Positions 45,300-54,186 of a stretch of DNA of 64,000 bases are shown piece by piece. Source of the DNA: Phialocephala subalpina (taxonomy: Eukaryota > Ascomycota > Leotiomycetes > Helotiales > Mollisiaceae). The notes beneath the pieces were generated by a model. That model saw only the letters and a list, made by a program, of their open reading frames with translations, had not been told where the DNA came from and did not search any database. Each line of letters begins with the position of its first letter. Position 1 is the stretch's first letter. The stretch is from NCBI GenBank assembly GCA_900073065.1, contig FJOG01000015.1, positions 1 to 64,000 on the forward strand. Direction: 5' to 3'. Position numbers and translations under genes: made by a program.

Positions 45300-46384
45300 T
45301 TTGAGGATTGTGGATGGATAATGGATTGTGAGAAGTGAAAATAGTACAAAACAACAGAGAAGCTGTAGAGGGACTTGGTAGAGAAAAGGTTTGATGTGTG
45401 TGGAATGCAGAGTAATTGAAAGCAAGAACGAAGGAGATGGAGCTGAATGCCTATTATATGTCGTGGTCGTGGTCGTGCCCCACGGGCAGGAGCTGTTGTT
45501 GGTTCAACACCGATGTGCGACATCAAACGCTGTGCGACATCAAATGCTGCGCGAGAATGCGCCTTGATGACATAACCGGCGGGGTTGAATTTGGACTCGA
45601 CTCTTACCTCTTTGCGCATGGAGATCGACATGCACTTGCGTATGCACAACCGTGAAACGAGCTGCAGCTGAAAGAGAAGAAAATGAATGTTGAGGCAAAA
45701 GGGACGGGAAGCCGGTGGGAGAGGGCTGCGAGTACCGGTCGGGAGTGGAGGATTCGGGGCAACTGCCGCCCGAATGCACAGAAAATCAGGAACAACTTTG
45801 TTCCAGGGGCCGTTTAGTTTAGGGTATTTCATGCTGTCGTCATTGGGCGTCTTGCGGCCGAGATCAAAGTCCGACTTTATTTCAAGCAGTAACCTTAGGT
45901 CGCGTCGGTGTGGCCGTTATGCCAATCAAATGTGACTTATTAAATCCCCCTTTATCCATACGAAGGATGCAGAAACTTTATATACTTTTTAATATAATTT
46001 GAAAGCAAAAACTTGACGATCTAAGCGTACAGAACCAACAGTTCCAGATTGCTTGCAGAATGCAAGTGATCGAAAAACAGGGGAGCTATGTGCGACCCAG
46101 AATGTGCGTACAATTACGAATATCTAACTCAAAACGCAACCCAGGATGTAAATTTACGGTGCAACCACGAATATCCAACTCAAAACGCGGCCAAGAATGT
46201 ACAGTACAACCACGATAATCCAACCCACGGTGTCCCTCCCAGCCTGGGACATTCACTCAATCGGAAAACAGAGGAACCATGTGCAACCCAAAACGAACTG
46301 TGCAACCACGAATATCCAAGCCGAAATGTCCTTCCCAACCTATGACATTCCATTCTTTTCACCTCCTCAACTTAAACTTCGCCT
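45300..46384. other. Intergenic, CYP505 upstream region
   Basis: CYP505 promoter side (45300-46080), with C/T-rich and TGCGACATCAAA(C/T)GCTG direct repeats near 45515-45550. The remainder is an imperfect repeat listed separately, lying downstream of the chitinase stop codon. Confidence 0.4.
46085..46350. repeat. Imperfect tandem repeat 3' of the chitinase gene
   Basis: The phrase CAACCACGAATATCCAA recurs four times (starting near 46110, 46162, 46208 and 46301), with spacers containing ACTCAAAACGC. A second phrase (TGTCC(C/T)TCCCA.CCT..GACATTC) occurs twice, near 46230 and 46328. Units are about 45-95 bp and diverged, so this is an old minisatellite. Confidence 0.65.
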
Positions 46385-48170
46385 TTACATCAGCCTGAAC
46401 AATCTCATCACGGCAGCAACTCTACCTTGATCAAAATCCTGCAGCGCATTCTTGATATTCGAAAACTGGCTTTCAGTATAGTTCAGCAAGTTCTTGGTGT
46501 GATCCAGCTTCTTGAGGCCCTCATAACCAGTCTTGATCAAGCTCTCATCTCCCTCCTTGTCTTGAGCCGCCTGCCACCACATGGCGCCTCCAAGTCCCAT
46601 GTCCCTGATATATTGCATCTTGACCCGTGTCTCCTCCTTGCCCTGATACGTGACGAGTTGTTTAGTCGCAGGATCATAAGTGTACGTTGCAACGAGCTCG
46701 CGATCGAAGTGCTCCTCCAGGCCGGGCTTGGGGAGGGATTTGTATTCGATCTCTTCGCTGACGTGCGCAGGGTTAGGGCGACCAAGGCCCTCTGTGTTTT
46801 CGAAGCTGCGACCATAGATAGGCATGCCTAGGACGATCTTTTTGGGGGCGACTCCGAGTTCGCTGTAGTCGTGGACAGCTTTGTCGGTAGAGAAAGGTGT
46901 TGTGTGTTCATCTTTAGCGGGGTACAGGTTTGAGCCGTGGCCAGTGAAGTCGGACCAACCACTGGCAGCAAAGTCGTAGGCCATCAAGTGCCAGGCATCG
47001 AGGTACTGTTCGCCGAGTTAGCATGTGTCTCCTGAATCATGTTCAGCATTCTGAATCTCCCAGCCTTGTGGGGACTTTCGCAGCCACTCTGTCTGGGCCA
47101 TGGCAATTAGCCAAGGCGCTTTCCGATGGATAGCATCTCAGCTCAACCTAGCTATGAGAAAGTCCCGGCATTGCTGGGAGATTGAAAACTCTGTCGAGAG
47201 TGAAGTAGTCAAGTTCTCAAGACCCGGAGAAGTCTCGACTTTCAAAGGAATTATTTTGACCAACCTGATCCATTTCCTTGATATGCATCCTGTGAATGAC
47301 CTCGGGTGACGCTGAGCATGCAATCGTGAGTTGGAAGTGATACCCCTTCGCATACTTTCCAGCATACTGATCCAAAGCAGCTCGGACCTCCTTGAGAAGC
47401 AGAACGTAACTATGGGCTTGTTCTTGATTACGAGGATATTCCCAATCGATATCGATGCCATCAAAACCATAGTTTTTGACGAGGTCCACAGCCGAGTTGG
47501 CGAAGTTCCTTCGTCCAGCCTCACTTCTGGCGGCGATAGAAAGGTTGTTGCCTGGTTCGTTAGTCCCTACCCATCCGCCGATGCTGGGAATAGTTTTCAG
47601 GCCACGATTTTGTTTCTTGAGTTTGATCAAGTCACCGATTCCGCCAGCAGCAACGCCTGCTGGGCCCCAGCTATCTCCGCCAAGCATTTGCTCCGTCCAA
47701 GCATACTTGTCGTAGAATCTATTCCAGTCAAATCAATGTCCCTTGCAATTTGGGAGAAGGGAAACTTACAGAGTCCCATCTCTATTGATCTTGACGAATG
47801 AGTAGAGGACATGCGACAGCTGGTCTACCGGCAGCATCCTAGGATAGAATTTATGCGCTTCATATTGATACCTGAAAGCTGTAAGCATTGTATTCCACTG
47901 CCTGACGGGGTCTTTGCAGCATTCTCAATTTCTAAGCTTCACTTAGACTTTAAAATTCTAGTACAGGCAGAGGTGGACCGTGGAAGTCCGGATAATGCTG
48001 GGGGTTTGAGAAGCATTGGGATCGACATACCAATCTGGAACATATGCAACACTCTTGTACGTCTGGACCAGCTCTGATGTCTCGTTTGTTGGAACCGGCG
48101 CCGCGTTTGCCAAGTAGGCAAATGCAATTGCAAGAGCCAACTTCCCAACAGTTCTAAAGTTGAAAAACAT
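46385..48170 (-). CDS. Secreted GH18 chitinase
   Basis: Exons 48170-48031, 47871-47770, 47718-47265 and 47005-46385 give 438 residues. The N-terminus is a signal peptide (hydrophobic core KLALAIAFAYLANA, cleavage likely before APVP). The first strand is SVAYVPDWYQYEAHKFYP, formed by splicing. SIGGWV is the SxGG motif. GFDGIDIDWEYP holds the catalytic DxxDxDxE with Glu174 as acid. The YLDAWHLMAYDFA motif supplies substrate-assisting residues after intron 3, and MGLGGAMWWQAAQD supplies the conserved Trp. There is no chitin-binding domain. The enzyme cleaves chitin in the wall or in prey and plant-associated material outside the cell. Introns one (159 bp) and three (259 bp) are long for this window, and intron three uses GTTGGT as donor. 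No coding damage is visible. Confidence 0.93.
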
Positions 48171-48767
48171 CCTGATCGAGTGTGTTCAATATCTGCTGTG
48201 TGAGCTGTGTGAAATGAAAATATTGAGATGAAAAGCCTCCGCCTGTGAAGTTTTATACATCACCCATTGAAATCTGGACCAAATACACGTAGTGTTTTGT
48301 GAAATTGCTTAGACTCTAACCATTTCGAGCTTGAAGGTGTGATGGCTCCGCGTCGGCACCAGAAAAGCATTGCCAAAACATCATGGTTCAAGTCGTGTCC
48401 GTAGAAAGTTGATTTTCGGTCTGCCCTGCTTGACTTTGGACTGAGTTTTGGAGCGACGCGGTCTAAGGGTGGTGGGTTTGTATGGGTCACTACCGCTTCC
48501 ATCTCTGGGACCGGTGCGAACAGCCTTTCCAAGAAAGCCTAGGGCCTCAAATTCTCAAAGCTGCCAGGGTGAGCCGGACTTAACGCTATCTCCTCGACAG
48601 GTGTGAAGGTCGAATTTGCAATTTCGCATGCGTAGCAACAAGCTGAGGTATAGTTTGGGTGATCGCAGTGGGCCGTTGCACTTCGAAGACAGTGGAAGAA
48701 CGTTGTTCATATGTCGACTGAGGTGACCCGGAACTGGTCCCAAAGAACTCCTGCAACTCGCCAAACA
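48171..48767. other. Intergenic, chitinase promoter region
   Basis: Upstream DNA of the chitinase and 3' region of the PTH11-like gene. Open frames on the minus strand between 48260 and 48764 have no features of a protein. Confidence 0.4.
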
Positions 48768-50087
48768 TTACGCAATGTCGTCGTTCGTCGCTTTGCTGGC
48801 TAGTTTCACAGTAGTGGCAGTCGAAGTACCACTCTTGCACTTCGTAGCCTGAGATCCTACAAGATTCGTATCGCTAGCTTCGATGTCTTGATTTTGACCT
48901 GGGACGACCGGAGAAAGAACGAACATTGGACCGCTGTACGAGAACACAAAGCTTGGCCTCGAGGCAAAGTACCGATCAGAGATGATCCCAAGTCGGCGAA
49001 GAACCTTCTCGGCAGGAGATTTCAGACATGGTAGGCAAGCACCAATGATCCCCACGAGCTCTTCCAGTTTTGCCCACATTGAACCCTCGACGGTTGCTTG
49101 GAGGGGATCCCCAAGGTCGACATTATTGAATGTGGTCATCTTGATGCAGGCGATGACGGTTGCGAGAAGTCCTGTGTCGGTGCAGTCAGTACATGATCGA
49201 CCAAGGTTGCCAGGGAATATCGTCTCGCGACAAAGTGGTAAGACTGTTTGAAGCAGGGAAGAGTCTTCTTGCTACTACGTACCAGTAGCCATTAAACAGC
49301 AGACAAGGACCTTCTCTCGAAGTGGTCTGTTCAGTATTCGGACAATCTTGATAGGCATCAGAGTGAGGGTCAGATCCATGACGACAAAGAATGCTATGCG
49401 TTGTCAGCTCCTGCACCTACAACGATCAGTGGCGAAAGACGAACCTGCAGAAATCCATCCATAAATCAGCTGTGAAAATGTCAGTGTTACTCACGTTCTT
49501 CTTCCTGACTACAGGGAACATACAGTGTATTTGCGGTCCCAGCATACTACATCGGCCACAGGCTCCCAATTAGACCTCAGCGGACGGCAGCCAAAGAACA
49601 ATACCACTAGCCAGCCCGTAGAGATGATGGTCTGGATGGCAATCAAGGACCACAGTATCCATTTCCACCATCTATCAGCTGCAGTACTGAATCGAAGTAG
49701 CGAGCATGCGATCGAGATCCAAACCAGGGCGAGTGCAATAATCCACAAGAGTTGAACGGCGAACAAACACTTGTAGGCAATGAGCTGGTTGCTGGGAGTG
49801 ACATATTGACTCAAACGTCCCCAGCCATGTACGGCTGCTGCTGTTGCGACACAATATCCGGCAAGAGATAGAGTCTATATGTATCAGCATCGGACATTTT
49901 GGTACTTATGGTTTCTTGTACTGATCTCTGCTGTAACAATCAAATAGTCGTCCAAGCCAAGGCGAGATGTGGGAAAAGCGCGCGTGTATATCCGAGCAAC
50001 GCAAAGACCAAAAGCGACGACAGCTAAAATTGCGCAAGAGATAACGTATTTTGGAACTACATTGGTGTCCGGCAGTGGCAGGGACAT
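48768..50087 (-). CDS. PTH11/SAT4-type rhodopsin-domain membrane protein
   Basis: Five exons are inferred: 50087-49938, 49874-49524, 49469-49445 (a 25-nt micro-exon), 49393-49283 and 49171-48768, total 347 codons. Splicing yields ICWD-like VVCWDRKYTLIYGWISAAFFVVMDLTLTLMPIKIV in three pieces. This is the conserved helix-loop region of the fungal rhodopsin domain, but I give it here only as a junction check. Other helices are ISCAILAVVAFGLCVARIY, LFAVQLLWIIALALVWISIA and LIAIQTIISTGWLVVLFFG. The short tail after helix seven ends in KATNDDIA. Intron one would use a weak GTTACA donor and is the least certain border. The role is probably sensing at the plasma membrane. Together with the gene at 37934 it makes two such receptors within 12 kb. 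Confidence 0.78.
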
Positions 50088-50192
50088 GTTGAATGATGTC
50101 TCCGGGGACAGAAACTAAAGCTTTCTTGAACGAGCACGAGTTCTAGGTTTCCATGGACCGTGTGGGATTGATCCTTCTTGTATCATCACGCA

Positions 50193-50305
50193 TGTTAGCT
50201 TGAAGATTTTGTTCTCAAAAAAGATGTGGCCCAAGGGTCCCTGGGCTATCCCATATATCTGCGGAACCGGGAAATGACTTCCAAGCGTTCTGTCTCAAAC
50301 TGAGT
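50193..50305. repeat. Dispersed repeat, copy 1 of about 110 bp
   Basis: Shares CTTGAAGATTTTGTTCTCAA, an adjoining AAAA.ATGTGGCCCAAGG stretch, and CTGCGGAACCGG with 51709-51820 in the same orientation, about 80-85 percent identical by eye. The unit does not code. Confidence 0.8.
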
Positions 50306-50439
50306 CACGTGAGTGCTTCGTACAGCTATACCTAAAGTAGGCTAGTAAGTAGGGTTCAACACGTAACAAGGAAGCTGAGTAATCTTGCCTCTTTAAGAAT
50401 CTTCCACGTACAAGTTTTTTAACCTCAAGCTCATAACTA

Positions 50440-50553
50440 CGAAGGCGCGGTTGTAAAGTAATGAGCCACGCACGTGATTTCCCCTGCCAAAAATGAAGTA
50501 TTTGGGAGAGGGAAGCTCGGACCATGGCTCATTACTCTAAAACCGCGCCTTCG
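50440..50553. repeat. Inverted repeat with 29-bp arms (possible MITE)
   Basis: Left arm 50440-50468 begins CGAAGGCGCGGTTG and ends TAATGAGCCA. The right arm 50525-50553 is its reverse complement with two mismatches in 29. The 56-bp loop contains CACGTG. No clear target-site duplication was found. Confidence 0.8.
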
Positions 50554-50933
50554 CAGGGATCGAAGAAATGTAATTATTACGTTACGAAATAATAAGCTTT
50601 TGAAGCAATACGTAATAACGAGCTTTTGACCGTTTTTTATTACAAATATATATAAAAGAATGCGTAAACAAAGCATAATTATACATGAAAATATTTTTTA
50701 AGGGCAAAAGTAGTAGAGTCTGTCTTAACTGCGAAGATTTTAGAAGCTATTCGGGAACCCTAGCCCTCTGATTGGTCAGATTCAAGTCACGTGCGCGCAT
50801 GTAAAGTGTAACACGACACAATAAGCTTTTCTCCTAATTATTTCACTATTTCGTAACGTGGTTCCTTATTACGTATTTGCTCGACCCCTACTCACTACAT
50901 CGAGGCAGTTTATCAAATCCTACAAACTGCACT

Positions 50934-51304
50934 ATGCCTAAAAGCGATCAAATGCCTAAGAAGGATCAAGTTCCTGAAAAACAGCAAGAACTGAAAGGAA
51001 TGCAGGCCCATCGTGAAGGGTTGGATATACTACACGAAATTTCCACGCTTCTGGTGCGTCTTCTGGATCCATGAGAACAGGGAGTCTATTGACCTTGGCT
51101 ACAGAATACTCCTCTTACTTATAGACAACTGGCAATTTGTACGTCATTAATTGAAGAAGGGGTGAATCCCGAGACTTTAGCTGTATGTATCGGACCCTAA
51201 GAAGAAGCACAATAGAGCTGACGTGTGATTTCCGCGTATAGAGTGTGGTTAAGGTTTTGATGGCTGAACATCCGGAGGAAGAAAACTCTAAGGGATCGGC
51301 GTGA
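50934..51304 (+). CDS. mzt1: MOZART1 homologue, gamma-tubulin ring complex subunit
   Basis: This is a small gene in three exons: 50934-51053, 51105-51182 and 51242-51304, giving 86 residues. The ORF by itself seems to stop at 51074, but a 51-bp intron with donor GTGCGT and acceptor CTACAG, and a 59-bp intron (GTATGT..TATAG), restore the whole family. The conserved core reads LDILHEISTLLNTPLTYRQL and then AICTSLIEEGVNPETLASVVKVL. MZT1 proteins (usually 60-85 residues) bind GCP subunits and recruit gamma-tubulin complexes to microtubule-organising centres. The ATG at 50934 is chosen because it has A at -3 and gives a normal N-terminal length. The residues before the core are Lys/Gln-rich, as in other fungi. 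I am confident of the family. Confidence 0.88.
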
Positions 51305-52496
51305 GATGATTGCGAGCTGGTGGAAGAGGGCGCAGTGACTAGCACTAGGAGACAGTCCGCGATAAAAGTATCATAATCATGGATAGTGTGCTGTTCATCA
51401 AGGGCTGATAAGAGAACCGACTTCTGGGACCGGTCTAAAGAGCTTGACGCCAGGCAGCATGTAGTACGCTTGTTACTCGAATTTCTCGCGCGACTGGGTG
51501 TTTCTTTGCTCCATAACACCCCTTGCTCTGGACTGAACATCCGCTAGATTAGCACCACTAGCTAGCTACTTCAATCAAAGGTCCCCAAAACTTGTCTTCA
51601 CATATGCGTGGGATGCTTTCATAATTGTATTCGCGATTCCACTTCTCAGCATTCTCGATGGAGATTATAGGCAGGCTATCTTTGATCCAAGTAGGCGCTT
51701 GAGCTGAACACATGTCAGCTTGAAGATTTTGTTCTCAAAAAAAATGTGGCCCAAGGAACCCCTAGGCCATCTCATGTGTCTGCGGAACCGGAAAATAGCT
51801 TCTGTCCCAAACAGGAGCACGCTTCGACAACGGCACGGGAAAAGGGAGGTCATCTTCGCCAAAAGATGCCCGATGGTAAGTTCAAATTGAGATGACGTGC
51901 AGGAGATGAGGTCAAAGCGACGACGCCGCACCCGTTCGACAGCTAGGGCTGTGTCCCGGAACCGGTAATATGGGGTTTGGTTTGAAGTGTTTCGCTTGAA
52001 TCCCTTCGAATCCAGAGGTGTAATCGGGGATCTTCTCAGCTGTCTATCGTCAAGTCAGCATACAAGATTTTGTCGAGCCGTGGCATGGAAGCGAGGGACT
52101 TTCCACTTTGAAGAGAATCACGTCTTCATCCGAGACGACTTGAACGCCACAGACTGAACCTAGCACCCCAGGGTTAATAAAGTATAACGGGTCCTCCCGT
52201 GCAAGACTGACTCGTGTGCTCAAGGAGCCCCATCTTCTCAGCTAAAGAAGTTCTGGGCGCGCGCGTAGACCCTAGTTCGAGTGCGAGGTGTCTTACACGG
52301 TGGAAAATGGAAGAGAATGAGACATTCCATCCATCTTCCTTGAGCCGCAGAGCTGAACAATTGTGCGAATTGGAATCTTCAGCTACCATCAATCTACCTG
52401 CAATTCTCAAGACACCAAAGGCAAACAACGCTTCTTGATTATTCATTCCTTGGGTATATTCTCGATTCTGTACAGATACATCGATTCGCTCGGGGC
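51305..52496. other. Intergenic region
   Basis: Contains the second copy of the dispersed repeat (51709-51820). Frames on the minus strand (51540-51115, 51931-51665, 52524-52174) overlap MZT1, the repeat or the 3' end of the next gene and show no family features. Confidence 0.4.
51709..51820. repeat. Dispersed repeat, copy 2 of about 110 bp
   Basis: Direct-orientation copy of 50193-50305. Together they flank the MZT1 gene, about 1.5 kb apart. A weaker echo (CAGCATACAAGATTTTGTC) lies near 52058. Confidence 0.8.
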
Positions 52497-53336
52497 TTAT
52501 CCCTTCATTCTGAAATTGTCCCAATCATCGTCGTAGTCTTCATCATCTTCCTCGTCTTCTTCGGGAATATCCACACTGGCTGGAGGTACGACTTCGTTGC
52601 TGATGGGCGCCAGACTCTCCTTCTTCCTCAGTGCCTCCCTCTTCTCCCGCATTTTCCTAACTCGAGCCTCGAGGCCCTCCATTTCTTCCAACTCCTCCTC
52701 CATCTTCCTAGCGGCATCCTCCTTGTCTCCTTCGAGCTCCGCCTCTTGCCTCTCCTTCTTGGCCGTATAATCTTCCTCCGCTGTCTTCTTCGCCAACTCC
52801 TGTGCAGATATTGCTGGTGCGGAGATTACAGCATCGTTCTCTGCCTGAGCTTGAGCTTCTGCTGTAGCAATATCAGCCTCGAATGCTGCCCATTCGTCCT
52901 CGTCAACATCCGGTTCTGGCTTCGTAGATACCGGCGTTTCGATTGGTTTGGAGGGCGTGGCGGGTCGAGATGGGATCCTCATCTCAATACCGCGAGGAAT
53001 CACAGGCTCTTCCTGTCCTTCATCAAAGAATCCTTGCGGTATTCCATTGGCAGGCTTACTGCGCTTGTGAATTATACCTTCATCTTCATCACTGGCTTTT
53101 CTTTTCTTCGATGGCGGTTCGCTCGTAGCTGTAGATTGGGATTCGGCATCCTGCATTTTCTGAAGCCGGATAATATGTCCAGCAGATCGTAGATGACCAT
53201 CCCATAATGATTCGCTCTTTAGTTGTAGGTGGCAGACAAGGCAGAGAAGAGTGCCAGTCGTAGAGTAGCTAGCGTATTTGTGTTGAATCCTGCGAGCTGC
53301 TCGCTCGTTCTTGAGAAGCGATCGAACATCCGCCAT
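52497..53336 (-). CDS. ZNF830-like zinc-finger coiled-coil protein
   Basis: A single exon of 279 residues. A C2H2-type finger lies at residues 32-54: C32-x2-C35-x12-H48-x5-H54 (CLVCHLQLKSESLWDGH..H), of the kind found in RNA-associated proteins. A basic, nuclear-localisation-like stretch (PSKKRKASDEDE) follows. The segment EDEWAAFEADIATAEAQAQA is conserved in this family, and a long charged coiled coil runs over about 180-245. The end is strongly acidic (EEDEEDDEDYDDDWDNF). The order fits ZNF830/CCDC16, a spliceosome-associated nuclear protein. The N-terminus MADVRSLLKNERAARRI fits the family start. It is intact. Confidence 0.82.
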   Translation of the reverse strand: MADVRSLLKNERAARRIQHKYASYSTTGTLLCLVCHLQLKSESLWDGHLRSAGHIIRLQKMQDAESQSTATSEPPSKKRKASDEDEGIIHKRSKPANGIPQGFFDEGQEEPVIPRGIEMRIPSRPATPSKPIETPVSTKPEPDVDEDEWAAFEADIATAEAQAQAENDAVISAPAISAQELAKKTAEEDYTAKKERQEAELEGDKEDAARKMEEELEEMEGLEARVRKMREKREALRKKESLAPISNEVVPPASVDIPEEDEEDDEDYDDDWDNFRMKG

Positions 53337-54186
53337 CTTTTCAACCTGGAGAAGAGTCGCAGAGGTCGAGGAAAGATGTTGGGATGTGTGACGGGGCTCA
53401 GGCTCGCGACGTCAACTGAAAAAGCAACACAGTATTTCGGAGAGCTGATGAGATGTCCCCGAGCAGAAGTAATGTGGAATGAAGCTCGAAATGGGGCTGA
53501 CGACGGCGTAAGAGTCCAATTTGTTCTCTTGCTCAAAGGTCGAAGGCTCAATTGGAAGATTGCCTCCCAATGTTCCGAGTTGTTTGGGATTTTGATGTGC
53601 AGCTTCTTTTCCGTTCTAGACGTTTGATTTTTCGAGGTTCAGAGCTCTTGGCGGCGTAAGGTTATTCCGAGCCATTAGCGGACCAATTAAGTCCAAGCAT
53701 GAAGCTCCCCGCAAAATCGAATCGCCACAACCTTTTTAGTCCCATCGCATTAGTTATCAAAAGCTATCGCCTCTTCCCATCGACCTCAATTTCCTTTCCA
53801 CGAACAACCAACCTCACCGGCATCCATCACCCAACATCTGTCACTGTGTCGCACCTCAGTAACTCGTCGCGTTCTCTCCGCGACACCGGAAGTCTATTGC
53901 AATCGATTATTGACCTGCAGTTCGATCCAGCACGCGATCTGGGGCGGGGGCAGAAGAGTCGCGACAACAACACGGTCTGGGCAGGTCACAGAGGACTCGT
54001 GCTCCCTGGATAGCTTCACGTTCTCTTCTATCATTGCCTACGTCGTCACATCATAGCCGTCCCGTAGAGCCTGTGTGAGCGCGTAAAATCACGCGAATTC
54101 TATTTGAAGTCACCTCGACAAAACATCCACCCTCGTAATACTCCGCAACACGATCTGTGATATCGCCCTTGAGCCCAAGATCATCA
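53337..54186. promoter_or_regulatory. Divergent intergenic region, ZNF830-like and BYE1-like genes
   Basis: 850 bp shared by two divergent housekeeping genes. The plus-strand frame at 53699-54013 is Ser/Thr/Arg-rich, without motifs, and lies in the probable 5' leader of the BYE1-like gene. Confidence 0.4.

Larger units (their letters stand above)
50088..50933. other. Intergenic region rich in small inverted repeats
   Basis: This divergent upstream region of the PTH11-like gene and MZT1 holds one copy of a dispersed repeat of about 110 bp (50193-50305), a 114-bp palindromic element (50440-50553), and AT-rich imperfect inverted sequences around TACGTTACGAAATA (50575-50875). Confidence 0.5.

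Noticed and set aside
51115..51540. 141-codon minus-strand frame
   Set aside because: Antisense to MZT1 exons, which have a recognisable family match.
52746..53192. 148-codon plus-strand frame rich in Leu, Cys and Phe
   Set aside because: Antisense shadow of the acidic, Glu-rich ZNF830-like coding region.
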